From NCBI GenBank assembly GCA_949316235.1, contig OX438760.1, positions 684,501-748,500 of the forward strand: a stretch of DNA of 64,000 nucleotides, written 5' to 3'. The notes beneath the pieces are model-generated. The model was not told the origin of the DNA, ran no database searches, and saw only the letters and a program-made list of their open reading frames with translations. The position numbers and the translations under genes were made by a program. Positions 27,035-33,480 of this stretch are shown here, in pieces. This stretch comes from Oegoconia quadripuncta. Taxonomy: Eukaryota; Arthropoda; Insecta; Lepidoptera; Autostichidae. Within the stretch, counting starts at the first letter, position 1, and every line of letters starts with the position of its first letter.

Positions 27035-30000
27035 ATGTGTGTGTGTGTGTTTATTTATGGCCATCATCCATCATTATGCCACTATGTAAATAATGTGTAG
27101 CCCACATATTCCTTTTTCTGATTAACTGCATGGATACGGCTTTAACCACAATCTCAACTGATGGAAAGTGACGATGTGGTCGAATGTTGTCGATGTTGCC
27201 TATTCACGTTTGCTCTTGAAGATCCCAAGGCCGTAGGAAAGACTGATGCCGGTCGGAAGGAAAACAATTGAATCTTTGAAGTTAGCCACCCAGCGAGTAT
27301 TTTAACCACTTTTGTGTGTAAATTCGTTTATACAGACAAACATAAAGTATTGCCAATGCTGTTACAATAAACCACATCACTAGAGTGATCGAATCAAAAT
27401 CAACAGTGTGGTTTGGAATACTTTGGCCCGATTCTCGAACGCTCGAGTCGTTAGACATTGGTATGCCTTTTTATAGGGTGCCGTAATAAACTTCAAATTT
27501 CAAAAAACAAACAAACAAAACAAACATACATGATATCATATGTATGGGATAGTTTTAGTGGACAGTCTAACTTAGTGGACAAATAGGTTGTGTTCCGGTT
27601 GTCAGAGATAAGATAGCCAGTCCCCCAAATGTGTTGGGGTTTTCGGGACAGTACGCTTCCACCTTCGACCTCATCTTCACTTAACATCAGGTGTGATTGA
27701 GGTCAAGTACGAACCCGTCGTGCATAAAAAAAAATGTTTTTTTTTTTGAAAAATGTGCTTCCCGTCGAGAATTATTCATCAAAGTCAAAGTTAAAGTACA
27801 TTTATTTATTTATTTATAGTTTATTGTACACTAATCATAAAAACAGTACAGCAATAAAGAGGATGTACAAAGGTGCAAGCTTATTTCTAAAAAGAGATTT
27901 CTTCCAGCAAGACCGTGAGTGACAAGAGTGAGAATTGAAGTGGATACGTGTACAGATTTATTGTGAATCACAGGTAGCATTTGGTCTTACAAAATCCTTA
28001 GAGCGCTACAATATGACAACATTTTAGCAATTACAATTTACAAAAATTTACTTAATTTACTAATACAATTCTTTAGGTCAAATAAAATACATTGCATATA
28101 TTATGATTAATAGGTACGTTACAATTGGTTACAATACAATTATATGGACTTGTCATCTAAGAATTCGTGTAAGCTGTAATAACTTTTTTGGACCAACAGA
28201 TCATGAAGTTTCCTGTTAAATACCGGTAAGTCAGGTGCTTCCCTAATCAATTTTGGAATCTTATTATAATCAAACGCCCCCTTCTAAGTCCGCATATTAT
28301 GACGGGCAAGTACGGGACCTTACATTGCTCGTGGCACGACATGTACTTGGCCGCTTATTTATTGTAAGATTTGCAAACCAGTGGACGATCTTAAAGTCAT
28401 TTATTTTCAACCAAATCTTCCAACACTCCCTCCCTATCAGCAGTCAGCCCTGTGAACCGGAAGAATCGCAAAGAATGACCCACAAAAGACCGCTATGGAG
28501 GATCGATCTCCGCCTCTTTCAGTAATGACTTCAGCTTGAGTTAATTCTATTATTTCCAAGCACAATATTAATAGCTATTCAATGATTTTAAGGTTCAATT
28601 TAAACGGGGTAGCGTATATTAATTTTGTCACAGCTTTTTGGTGAAAAATTTAAATGACAGACGACCTTAATTGGTCGTGGATACTGATGCCGTCTGCGAA
28701 ACCAATGGTTGTGGGTTCGAATGTTGCGAGGGGTAAATTTTGGTGTAATGAATGAATTTATTTGTATTTCTTTTCTAAATTAGAAGGCAAAGGAATAAAA
28801 TATCCATTTTCTTTACAGAGAAATACAATTAGATAAAACTGTGGGTATAGAATTTATGCTGGCGTTACACTGCAAGCGAGCAGCTATTTTGAGCTTTAAT
28901 AATTTGACGTCCAAGTGACGATGTTTTTTCGGTGGCGATAAAATGGGAAAGCATAAAGGCGTTCACTACTTTTTTTTTTTATGCACAACGGATCAATCAC
29001 ACCTGATGTAAAGTGAAGATGAGGCCGAAGGTGGTAGCATACTGACCCGGAAACCCCATCTTATTTGGGGGACTGGCTATCTTATCTCTGACAACCGGAA
29101 CACAACAATGCTATTAACATTGCTGTTTGGCGGGAGATTTAGATAAGATGGTGGTAGCTAGCCAGGCGAACATTTAATATGCCCTATCACCAACCAAACC
29201 GAGTACTAAATATGTTCCCCCATGGAGATCGAACCCGCGACCTCCGAATCGTAAACCCAATGTTGTTTACATTGAGCCACGGAGCCACTGTACTTACAGA
29301 AGCCCGCCCCCTGATTTTGTAAATTGCCACTAGAAAACGATTGCATATACATACTCCAATACCACACGGATGCGGACACATCGGAACAACGTAGGTACAG
29401 TGCTGTCATAAAACTACGTGCTCTGAATTAGGTTGGGCTGCGATTGAACCGATCGCTTTCAATTGGTGGATTTGATATAGTGCCGCTTACATGTGAAAAA
29501 CCCTACGTATTTTTACAAACTGCGTATAATTTCATACATTAAACAATCCTTAATACCCGACTACCCCAGAAAGGTAGATAATGTCAAAGTAAATATGTAG
29601 GCAGATACATAAATTTCTATGGAACTTACTGTTAGCCTAAACGATTAAATCCAAAATGGCGTCCGCAAAATACAAAATATATTGTCGAGTTATTTGGTTT
29701 TTAAATAAATATTATAACTTGAAGTGTTTCGAATTGAGCGTAATTTAGTTTTTTTATTAATAGCTCATAACATAGCCCTTGGTGTGTCAACTTAAATTAT
29801 AAACTATAGTTTAGCTACTAGCTCGAAGCTTTTACTGGGACGGCGTCTTAACAATGATAATTTAATGTTTTCCGAGTCGTTCACAATAGATTCAAAGGCA
29901 AAAACTTGAGCTTTCGTGTAAAATTGTTAATTAAAATTAATTATTTATACTTCATTGAGCGCAAAGGTTGTGAAAGGAATGAGGCAGTTGATTATATTTA

Positions 30001-31505
30001 GCTTTTCAATCGACATAAAATGAGTTTTAGGGAAATAAAGGTGGGTATTGTCTTATCTTTAATAATTGGTTTGAAATTTAATTCAGGTTTTGTAAATTAA
30101 TTGGCTTTAAACACGATATTTCAGGTAGGTTAAGGTTTAGTAAGTAGGGCGGGCTTTTATAATAAGGTTCCAGTGGACATTCAAAATTTACCTTTAATAA
30201 ATTCAAATCCATCATAAAACAGGCACTGGTATCGATTCGGATGTACACCAACTAAACTAAAACCAGTTTTAAAGTAGTACTGACTCTTTCTCCCTGGAAC
30301 AGTGCGATGCGACGGAACCACTCCAAAACTGGTTTTAGTTTAGTCGGTGTACATCCGAATCGACACCATTATCTAGTATAAAATTTCTAACTATCTGGAT
30401 GAGAAGCAAGCATGGACATAGACCGCTCGGCGCCGGTATTCAGTCTAATTATACAATATAATATAATTGTAACCCAAAGTTATTTAAAAGAGCAACCCTT
30501 GAGTTTCTTGCTCGTTCTTCTCTGGGGAATCAGCTTTGTGAATGAGCAATAACGTCAATAAATCTATTAAAATTTTAATATTAAGATATTTTTTTTTTAA
30601 TTATGCAGAACTGGTTAGCACTTGACCTCGACCACACCTATGTTAAGTGAAGATGAGGCCGAGAAGAACCTGCTTTGATGTGGAAAGTAGAGACGTGGTT
30701 ATTAATTATTATTAATTGAATTTATTAATTGAAGAAGAAGTAGGTTTAGTAATAGCAACATGGCTATGTGACTATATTGCTACCCGGCCCCAGACTAATT
30801 AAAAAAAGAAATAGGGTGCGTAAGTAGGAAAAGAAGTTCACTTCCCTCTTCGGCAAATAGGAGTATAGCCAAAGAAATGCAAAACGGCACTAATGCCAAA
30901 ACTTATACGGAAGAAAGTCGAATGAAGCTCGGTCCCCTGTTTTCGTATACACCAAGTGAAGCTATTTTCGTATACACCACGGACTGCGCCTGAATGCAGT
31001 GAACGGGACGGTAGCAAAAGGCTAACGCGAGTAATGATGCCAGTAATAAGAGCTTGAAAGCTTGGAAATTGTGTAGGTTTGATACCAGGTTACTTCGAAG
31101 GTATGTCAGTAAGGTTCAAGCCACAGAAACGAGATTGTGAAGACATTGTGGAACGGACTTCCGGCAGCGGTATTCCCGAACGAGTACGACATTGGAACCT
31201 TCAAGAAACGAGCCTACACCTTCCTCAAAGGCCGGCAACGCATCTGTGACCCTTTTGGTGTTGCGGGTGTCCATGGGCGGCGGTGATTACTTTCCATCAG
31301 GTGACCCGCATGCTCGTTTGCCGCTCTCTCATATAAAAAAAAAAAAACAAATGGCAGAACAAGGTGCGTATGAAAGTAGCATCTTACCAGCGATAGCGTA
31401 AGCCACGACCAGCACGATGACCCCGACGTTGCTGAAGAGGAAGGCGAGCAGGCTGCGCGCGCAGTCCCCCACGCGGGCCGCGAGCCTGCGCCTGCGACGC
31501 GCCAT
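11896..31505 (-). CDS. Two-pore-domain (K2P) potassium channel, ten coding exons, 681 aa
   Basis: Reconstructed by joining 31505-31388, 24536-24389, 23181-23045, 22317-22216, 21436-21333, 20470-19524, 18951-18751, 15707-15618, 13683-13554 and 11964-11896. All introns are GT-AG, every phase agrees, and the total is 2046 nt. Domains: TM1 about residues 24-46; an extracellular cap with three N-X-T sequons (N65, N73, N82) and no cysteine; pore helix 1 with filter TIGYG (133-137); TM2 about 146-167; a very large intracellular loop 170-570; TM3 about 572-590; pore 2 filter SIGFGD (616-621); TM4 about 635-655; then a short basic C-terminus. K2P channels dimerise in the plasma membrane and carry background K+ current. 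Most family members are far shorter between TM2 and TM3. I cannot assign an orthologue by name. Whether the gene is expressed cannot be seen here. Confidence 0.95.
11967..12859. other. K2P intron 9, part without recognised repeat
   Basis: AT-rich intron sequence. No exon-like or repeat match to the rest of the window was recognised here. Confidence 0.45.
12860..13010 (+). mobile_element. SINE-C copy
   Basis: A tRNA-derived SINE with an A-box-like GTGTAGTGGTT and B-box-like GGTTAGAATCCCGCTAGGGG. The body has GATGAATACGGACATGTTTA and CCCGAGTTATGGATG. Related copies are at 13320-13480, 18447-18690, 23525-23735 and 24025-24230. Confidence 0.75.
13025..13150 (-). mobile_element. SINE-B copy (partial)
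   Basis: Reverse complement of the SINE-B body (ACATACATAAATATTTATAT) followed by CGGGATTCGAACCCGCAACC, the B box of the tRNA-like head. The 3' terminus is missing. Confidence 0.75.
13320..13480 (-). mobile_element. SINE-C fragment
   Basis: Contains CAGCGCCATCTAGTTCCACA and CCAGATGGTTGATAAACTAC in minus orientation, the 3' body of SINE-C. It ends near 13480 at a damaged B-box region, just short of K2P exon 9. Confidence 0.65.
13554..13683 (-). CDS. K2P channel exon 9 (filter 2, TM4)
   Basis: Encodes [20 protein letters not shown] followed by TM4 ([20 protein letters not shown], then LMQ). GFGD is the usual second filter of K2P channels. Strong GC bias at third positions contrasts with the flanking introns. 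The donor is CAG|GTGATC, phase 0. Confidence 0.95.
13709..13996 (+). mobile_element. SINE-A, near full length
   Basis: Starts CGCCTCCGTGGCTCAATGTA, has an intact B box GGTTCGATCCCCAGCGGGG, and ends GTGCAAAAAATAT. Apart from short internal losses it matches 3478-3822, which identifies the ancestral state at the palindrome in that copy. It lies 25 bp upstream of K2P exon 9 in intron 8. Confidence 0.85.
14025..14160 (-). mobile_element. LINE (CR1-like) 3' UTR fragment
   Basis: Starts with a (GTCAAA)n tail and continues into CGTAGGATAAAGATTATCAC, the reverse complement of the block at 26820-26935. This is the same UTR family as 30390-30600. Non-coding. Confidence 0.65.
14377..14794 (-). mobile_element. 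MITE-1 copy, inverted
   Basis: Begins TTAGGTCTTTACCTATGAAA and ends CATAGGTAAGGACGTAA. The interior is the reverse complement of the copies at 2423 and 9223. Non-coding. Confidence 0.8.
15325..15522 (+). mobile_element. SINE-A fragment (3' part)
   Basis: Contains CATCTTATCTAAATCTGCCG, the GTGTTGGGGTTTCCGGGTC block and the GGTGTGATTGAGG end. The tRNA-like head is missing. Confidence 0.8.
15618..15707 (-). CDS. K2P channel exon 8 (TM3 end, pore helix 2)
   Basis: Ninety nucleotides encoding [20 protein letters not shown] and AYFCFISLS. The W-E-x-W-D…YFCFISLS pattern is a K2P hallmark ahead of the second filter. The donor is CAG|GTTTGT. Confidence 0.95.
15748..15832 (+). repeat. SINE-D tRNA-like head
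   Basis: GTCGGTGGCTTATCGATTAA is the A-box region, and GGGTTCGATTCCCAGGCAGG the B-box region. No aminoacyl-acceptor pairing or proper cloverleaf can be drawn, and a longer copy at 21811-22115 shows it to be a SINE, not a tRNA gene. Confidence 0.65.
16096..16486 (+). mobile_element. LINE-C C-terminal fragment with poly(A)
   Basis: An open frame (16106-16405) encodes [20 protein letters not shown] and [20 protein letters not shown]. This H/C-rich tail follows the RNase H domain in many R1/jockey-type LINE pol proteins. A poly(A) run at about 16469-16485 ends the element. Everything upstream is missing, so this is a 5'-truncated insertion. Confidence 0.7.
16752..17130 (-). mobile_element. LINE-F C-terminal region and 3' UTR
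   Basis: In minus orientation the sequence ends with [16 protein letters not shown]… and the UTR CATCAGGTGACCCGCATGCT, then a T-run (its poly(A)) at 16757-16778. The same end is found in plus orientation at 31148-31352. The GC-rich part up to 17130 is taken as the same element, with several frame breaks. A relic. Confidence 0.6.
17131..17722. other. K2P intron 7 segment, nothing recognised
   Basis: No repeat or coding match was recognised in this stretch. Confidence 0.4.
17723..17905 (+). mobile_element. SINE-A fragment (5' part)
   Basis: Head GACCTCCGTGGTTCAATGTA with B box GGTTCGATCCCCAGCGGGG and body as far as CCACCATCTTATCTAAA, then a break. Confidence 0.8.
17928..17975 (-). repeat. CR1-type LINE 3' terminal fragment
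   Basis: AGCGATCTCTTCCAGGCAAC is the reverse complement of the GGTTGCCTGGAATTAATCGC block at about 41362. Only the terminal segment is present. Confidence 0.5.
18232..18325 (+). mobile_element. LINE-E 3' terminal fragment
   Basis: Contains GAGATCGCGTGCTTCATCTT and CATCAGGTGAGATTGTGGTC, ending at an A-run near 18320. Confidence 0.65.
18447..18690 (+). mobile_element. SINE-C, long copy
   Basis: The B box GGTTCGAATCCCGCTAGGGG is intact, and the body and the 3' end with ACTAGATGGCGCTGTGTGT are present. It ends about 60 bp before the 3' edge of K2P exon 7. Confidence 0.8.
18751..18951 (-). CDS. K2P channel exon 7 (end of loop, start of TM3)
   Basis: Encodes [14 protein letters not shown] and a Ser/Pro-rich linker, then [20 protein letters not shown], the beginning of TM3. 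The acceptor is CTTCTAG|G and the donor GG|GTATGT. Both phases agree with the neighbouring exons. Confidence 0.9.
19094..19255. repeat. Two adjacent hairpin-forming inverted repeats
   Basis: TATACCATAGCAACTC pairs with GAGTTGCTATGGTATA (about 19097-19137), and CATTGCGGAGTT pairs with AACTCCGCAATG (about 19196-19248). Both lie in K2P intron 6. They may be ends of a small foldback element; no family was recognised. Confidence 0.55.
19524..20470 (-). CDS. K2P channel exon 6, repeat-rich intracellular loop
   Basis: This single 947-nt exon encodes residues 204-519. It begins [15 protein letters not shown] (acidic, then Ser/His-rich). From about residue 300 it becomes a degenerate tandem array of the five-residue unit L-D-R-[HY]-x (for example [16 protein letters not shown]). 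The array has a 15-nt period at DNA level and a larger duplicated block of about 38 residues containing DRYP[PS]R[HR]PLN. No stop interrupts it. The donor is AAAG|GTAATT at 19523-19522, phase 2, joining R519 to exon 7. The acceptor could also be four bases downstream (20466), but only 20470 keeps the phase with exon 5. Function of the repeats is unknown. They are rich in Asp, Arg and His and predicted to be disordered. Confidence 0.88.
20471..20755. other. K2P intron 5 segment, nothing recognised
   Basis: AT-rich intron sequence with no repeat match found. Confidence 0.4.
20756..21050 (+). repeat. Unnamed dispersed repeat, copy 1
   Basis: This stretch aligns, with gaps, to 30770-31110. Shared landmarks are CAGACTAATTAAA, a GAAATGCAA block after an AGCCA motif, ATGCAGTGA, and a closing region with AGCTTGGA and ACCAGGT. 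No coding capacity. Confidence 0.5.
21333..21436 (-). CDS. K2P channel exon 5 (post-TM2 basic segment)
   Basis: Encodes [20 protein letters not shown] and then [14 protein letters not shown], a cysteine- and arginine-rich stretch just inside the membrane that is usual after TM2 in this channel group. The donor is CAG|GTATAA, phase 0. Confidence 0.92.
21811..22115 (+). mobile_element. SINE-D, long copy
   Basis: Head GTCGGTGGCTCAACAGTTAA followed by CATCGTGAGGAAACCTGCAT, GGGCCAGCGTGGTAGACTAT and a TGATGATGATG tail. This arrangement is a common lepidopteran tRNA-derived SINE. The B box is degenerate. Confidence 0.75.
22216..22317 (-). CDS. K2P channel exon 4 (second half of filter 1, TM2)
   Basis: The acceptor TTTCAG is followed by GTTATGG, completing [16 protein letters not shown]2 follows ([21 protein letters not shown]). 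Filter 1 is therefore a normal GYG. The donor is G|GTAAAG, phase 1. Confidence 0.95.
22417..22515 (-). pseudogene. Further decayed pore-1 exon fragments (relics B and C)
   Basis: At about 22475-22417 the minus strand reads [17 protein letters not shown], clearly related to [15 protein letters not shown], but a TAA precedes the donor-like CAG|GTGACT. At about 22513-22490 a second piece reads LTIIITTI followed by TGTGAGAGAG, matching LTVITTI plus the donor region. Both are too damaged to code for a filter. Confidence 0.65.
22898..22963 (-). pseudogene. Decayed tandem copy of the K2P pore-1 exon (relic A)
   Basis: On the minus strand this reads [15 protein letters not shown] and then a donor-like GTGAGTGAGAAAGAG, aligning with [14 protein letters not shown] plus the same intron start in the true exon at 23045-23181. 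Only the 3' half of the exon is preserved. Splicing to exon 4 would give ISYG instead of IGYG, so a working filter is unlikely. Confidence 0.75.
23045..23181 (-). CDS. K2P channel exon 3 (cap end, pore helix 1, first half of filter 1)
   Basis: Encodes [17 protein letters not shown] and then [17 protein letters not shown]. The filter glycine codon is split across the intron (G|GTGAGTGAG). Using the acceptor at 23182-23183 rather than the nearer AG at 23154-23155 is required by the phase of exon 2 and keeps the conserved FYQREIV segment. Confidence 0.93.
23200..23404 (-). mobile_element. SINE-B copy
   Basis: Reverse complement of the SINE-B body from the ACCAATCAACTAGTCC block through ATAAATATTTATATAAAGAT to the head region around CGCGGAATTCGAACCC. 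It lies in K2P intron 2, next to pore exon 3. Confidence 0.75.
23525..23735 (-). mobile_element. SINE-C copy
   Basis: Contains CAGCGCCATTTAGTTCCACA, the GTACACATGTCCATATTCAT block, a degenerate B box and CACTACACCAAAC of the head. Confidence 0.75.
23745..23900. mobile_element. Foldback/palindromic element
   Basis: Perfect 27-bp arms at 23749-23775 and 23825-23851 (core TAAGCGCCCTAGAAGTAA) flank about 50 bp containing GATAAACGTCTAATG. A related structure lies at 25245-25350. No coding. Confidence 0.65.
24025..24230 (-). mobile_element. SINE-C copy
   Basis: Contains GTCATCTAGTTCCACAGTAA, CCAGATGGTTGATATACTAC, GTCCGTATTCATCACACAAA and the intact B box complement CGGGATTCGAACCCGCGACC. Confidence 0.8.
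24389..24536 (-). CDS. K2P channel exon 2 (end of TM1, extracellular cap)
   Basis: The acceptor follows a long pyrimidine run. The exon encodes [13 protein letters not shown], then a hydrophilic cap helix with sequons NTT, NVT and NET. FQxxE at the start of the cap is typical of K2P channels. The donor is AG|GTGAGA, phase 2. Confidence 0.92.
24700..24840 (-). mobile_element. SINE-A fragment
   Basis: The 3' part of SINE-A in minus orientation (CTTGACCTCAATCACACCTG, then CTTATCTCTGACAACCGGAA), with an internal deletion. Confidence 0.75.
24908..25060. repeat. 28-bp minisatellite, about five units
   Basis: Units of the form TTTGTATATTTAATTATTGG plus TTCGATTG are repeated head to tail about five times with few changes. 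The array ends exactly where the CGGCGAAAC repeat begins. Confidence 0.8.
25060..25380 (+). mobile_element. CGGCGAAAC-type short repeat with embedded foldback
   Basis: Contains ACGGCGAAACGGATGAACGG, a GATAAAGTGAGTAGTTCC block, then a foldback related to 23745-23900. A second copy of the first part is at 51218-51432. Non-coding and widespread in Lepidoptera by style. Confidence 0.6.
25692..25752 (+). repeat. Short dispersed repeat
   Basis: GCTAGTTTTCGGTGTCGCAA followed by AGTGGTATCAA is shared with 48101-48156. Family unknown. Confidence 0.55.
25815..26142 (-). mobile_element. SINE-A, full-length copy
   Basis: Runs from the ACCTCAATCACACCTGATG 3' block to the B box complement GGGGATCGAACCCACGACCT and the head complement GGGCCACGGAGGCGG. 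Confidence 0.85.
26145..26350 (+). mobile_element. LINE-E C-terminal fragment
   Basis: Encodes [20 protein letters not shown] then [20 protein letters not shown], followed by the CATCAGGTGAGATTGTGGTC UTR and an A-run at about 26347. It adjoins the SINE-A head at 26142. Confidence 0.7.
26685..26940 (+). mobile_element. LINE (CR1-like) 3' UTR fragment
   Basis: Contains GCACGGACATAGACCGCTCG, TTGAGTTTCTTGCTCGTTCT and the CTACGAAATAAATATCTTTT end followed by a TTTGACTT tail. Matches 30390-30600. Confidence 0.65.
27003..27052. repeat. (GT)n microsatellite
   Basis: An almost pure GT/TG tract interrupted by two TTTAT-type breaks. Confidence 0.9.
27125..27260 (-). mobile_element. LINE-E 3' fragment
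   Basis: In minus orientation the ATCAGTTGAGATTGTGG-like UTR is followed by a damaged GIFKS/RVNR coding end and a remnant of the PASVFP segment. Confidence 0.55.
27590..27735 (+). mobile_element. SINE-A fragment (3' end)
   Basis: Contains GTTCCGGTTGTCAGAGATAA, AATGTGTTGGGGTTTTCGGG and the GGTGTGATTGAGGTCAAGTA end with an A-run. Confidence 0.8.
27800..28560 (-). mobile_element. Probable degraded LINE 3' region
   Basis: The left edge (TTATTGTACACTAATCATAA and the AAGAGATTTCTTCCAGCAAG block) resembles the 3' end of lepidopteran LINEs in minus orientation. The rest, to about 28560, keeps no clear reading frame. Assignment is tentative. Confidence 0.35.
28970..29286 (-). mobile_element. SINE-A, full-length copy
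   Basis: Starts with a T-run and the CAATCACACCTGATG block and ends with B box complement GGAGATCGAACCCGCGACCT and head complement TTGAGCCACGGAGCC. Confidence 0.85.
29290..30215. other. K2P intron 1 segment, nothing recognised
   Basis: AT-rich intron sequence. No repeat shared with the window and no exon-like segment was recognised. Confidence 0.4.
30228..30367. mobile_element. Foldback element with about 45-bp arms
   Basis: The left arm around GATTCGGATGTACACCAACT is mirrored by a right arm around CGGTGTACATCCGAATCGAC, with about 45 bp between. The arms match with few differences. No coding. Confidence 0.7.
30390..30662. mobile_element. LINE 3' UTR fragment (+) followed by SINE-A fragment (-)
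   Basis: 30390-30590 matches the CR1-like UTR of 26685-26940 in plus orientation but lacks its terminal tail. 30590-30662 is a short minus-strand SINE-A 3' end (ACCTCGACCACACCTATGTT). The SINE probably inserted into the UTR. Confidence 0.6.
30770..31110 (+). repeat. Unnamed dispersed repeat, copy 2
   Basis: Homologous to 20756-21050, with the same order of landmarks (CAGACTAATTAAA … GAAATGCAA … ATGCAGTGAAC … AGCTTGGAAATTG … ACCAGGT). Confidence 0.5.
31148..31352 (+). mobile_element. LINE-F C-terminal end and 3' UTR
   Basis: Encodes [20 protein letters not shown] then [20 protein letters not shown] and VHGRR, stop, followed by the UTR CATCAGGTGACCCGCATGCT and an A-run at 31337-31349. This end lies only about 40 bp from the donor of K2P exon 1. 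The rest of the element is absent. Confidence 0.75.
31388..31505 (-). CDS. K2P channel exon 1 (start codon, TM1)
   Basis: The ATG at 31505-31503 opens [18 protein letters not shown] and then the TM1 segment with [14 protein letters not shown]. The donor is G|GTAAGA at 31387-31386, phase 1. The exon is very GC-rich compared with the introns. No upstream in-frame ATG was found in the visible 5' leader, so this start is preferred. Confidence 0.92.
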
Positions 31506-31635
31506 CACGCGCGCCTCAGCCGTTGGGCCGCCGCCGCGCGCGCTCCGGCCTGGCGCGGGTCGGGTGCATCGGGGTGGCGAGCGGGGAGGGGGGAGGAACC
31601 GCTACCTCATCGGGTGGACTGTAATTCTGTAACAA
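31506..31635 (-). promoter_or_regulatory. K2P 5' leader with two short upstream ORFs
   Basis: The GC-rich minus-strand leader holds ATG-AGG-TAG (31610-31602) and an 18-codon upstream ORF (31569-31516: MHPTRARPERARRRPNG, then TGA), both ending before the channel ATG. A sequence TTTGTTACAG at about 31632 looks like a splice acceptor, suggesting that the leader begins in an upstream exon. These are sequence observations; effects on translation are inferred from general knowledge of upstream ORFs. Confidence 0.5.
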
Positions 31636-31869
31636 AGTTGTAAACTTAGCAAACATGCTATAAAGTCAGTTTAAAATCACGGAACTATTCAAATAATAAA
31701 ATAGTAGGTATTAATGTGAAGTAATATATCGAAACCTGTTATTGGCTATATTTATGTATTACTTGGTACATTGTACCTACTATTAAGAAAGCTGTTGATT
31801 TCTTGAATAAATAAATGAATAAATAAATAAATAAACATCATCCTATAAAAGTAGACCAATCTTCTTCTT

Positions 31870-32260
31870 CTTTTCGTGTCGAGGCAAGTTTCAGATTTTA
31901 TAGGACCAAAACTTAGCCACTCTAACAGCACTGTCTGTGGCGATGGAGGTCGTCAAAGGTGCAGCTGTCAGGACACGCGGGGCAAGACAATACGTGATCC
32001 ATTGTCTGTGGGGAGACTCCACACTCGCATCGATCACTCTCGCCATCGGAGAAGCCCCACCTGCACAGATTATCTTTGCTGCGGGCAACCTGACTTCGAA
32101 GCCGATTTAAGGATTTCCATGTTGGCGGTTGGAGGAAGAGACTCCTTGAGCGGGAGGAATGAGTAGACCAATGGTGGGCAGCAGAGATCCAACCCGCTTA
32201 CCCAGAGCATCACGGTTACGAGAAATCCTCCAATAGGCGTTCTGCGTTCAATCTCCAATA
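31870..32260 (-). mobile_element. LINE-G C-terminal relic
   Basis: The minus strand encodes RWGFSDGESDRCECGVSPQT then MDHVLSCPACPDSCTFDDLH, a Cys/His tail of the kind that ends many insect LINE pol proteins. Stop codons follow soon after, and the upstream part is damaged. Confidence 0.6.
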
Positions 32261-32302
32261 TTTTCCCTCTAATATTCTGCGTTCCCGAAAAATAGTGACA
32301 AG

Positions 32303-32785
32303 CATAATTTAAATTTGAGATATAAGAAGAAATTGGGTACCCTTATGTTCAGACTAAGCAAAGTTAATACATCATTTGTGGGACACTGTATACGCTTTTA
32401 TAATCTTATACCTGAGAATATCATTAATCTAACTGAGAAAAAATTTAAAGATTATGTCAAAATAACATTAGCAAAAAAGGGTTATTATAAAATTATTGAC
32501 TACCTGAATGATAAACACGCTTGGTGTACTTCGACCAGCTCCCCAAAATTATAAAATTGTATTAGCTATATACTTTATTTAAAAAAAAAGAACAACAATG
32601 ATCCCTGTGGTTTTCTTGCGCCGCTTCTTTTCCCACAGATGAATTCCTTTCCGAAGCGGTAGTAGCTTGGACATACCGACTGACAGATAAATGCAATAAA
32701 CTTTTTTATTTCCAGTAGATTTAAATTGACATTCAATAAATGATATCATGTATCTTATGTTGAAATAAATGCTTGAAGTTTGAAG
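32303..32785 (+). mobile_element. LINE-B C-terminal fragment
   Basis: An open frame (32315-32554) reads FRLSKVNTSFVGHCIRFYN then LTEKKFKDYVKITLAKKGYY, closely matching the C-terminus of the LINE-B protein at 35167-36380. A non-coding 3' region ends near an AATAAATGCTTGAAG block at about 32775. Severely 5'-truncated. Confidence 0.7.
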
Positions 32786-33149
32786 GCTTATAAACTGCTG
32801 ATATGTGTGATGAACCGCAGCTTATTTCTTTCCGTATTCGTATTGTGGTCTAGTCACAAAGGACTCACCCTGAGTCAGAGATATATTCATTGATATACAA
32901 AGAAGCAGCTCACTTGGTGAAGAGTGATAACTAGTGACCAGAGCATCTGTAGTCTATAACCTCCCAGAGGGTACACTCCTCATATACAGTGTATATGGGC
33001 TATAGCCCATATACAGTGTACACATTGTGTATACAATACAGATTTGTGACACTCTACAGTGGCCATCTGACAGTGCTTTTAATTTGCCTCTTAGGCAACT
33101 GACGTGGATTTAATGTACCCCTCATAACACGAGAATCGTCGTATAGAAA

Positions 33150-33480
33150 ACTTTGTTTTATCATATCACTGCTGAATATAGGCCTCCCCCATAGATTTCC
33201 AGAGTTACCGATTCAAAGCGGCCTGCATCCAGTGAATTCCGCGATTTTTATCAGTTCATCTGTCCATCTTGAGAGTGGACGTCCTCTGTTGTGGGTGGTA
33301 GCTCTGTCTCTGCCTTCTTCAGTTAGCGATCTGACCTTTATCAGTTCATCTGTCCACCTTGAGTGGACGTCCTCTGTTGGGGGTGGTAGCTCTGCCTCTG
33401 CCTTCTTCCATTAGCGATCGCGTCCTCGGGGGCTTTAGGCACTGGCCTATACTGTCACTGACGCTGCGGCCCATCACTGT
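33150..33480. repeat. Lepidopteran-type repeat with 90-bp tandem duplication
   Basis: GGCCTCCCCCATAGATTTCC and following sequence resemble a widespread lepidopteran repeat also present at 37694-37833. Inside, a segment starting TTTATCAGTTCATCTGTCCA is present twice in tandem (33246-33332 and 33337-33419). Confidence 0.6.

Noticed and set aside
27003..27052. GT tract as a regulatory or Z-DNA element
   Set aside because: A plain dinucleotide microsatellite with nothing else to support a function.
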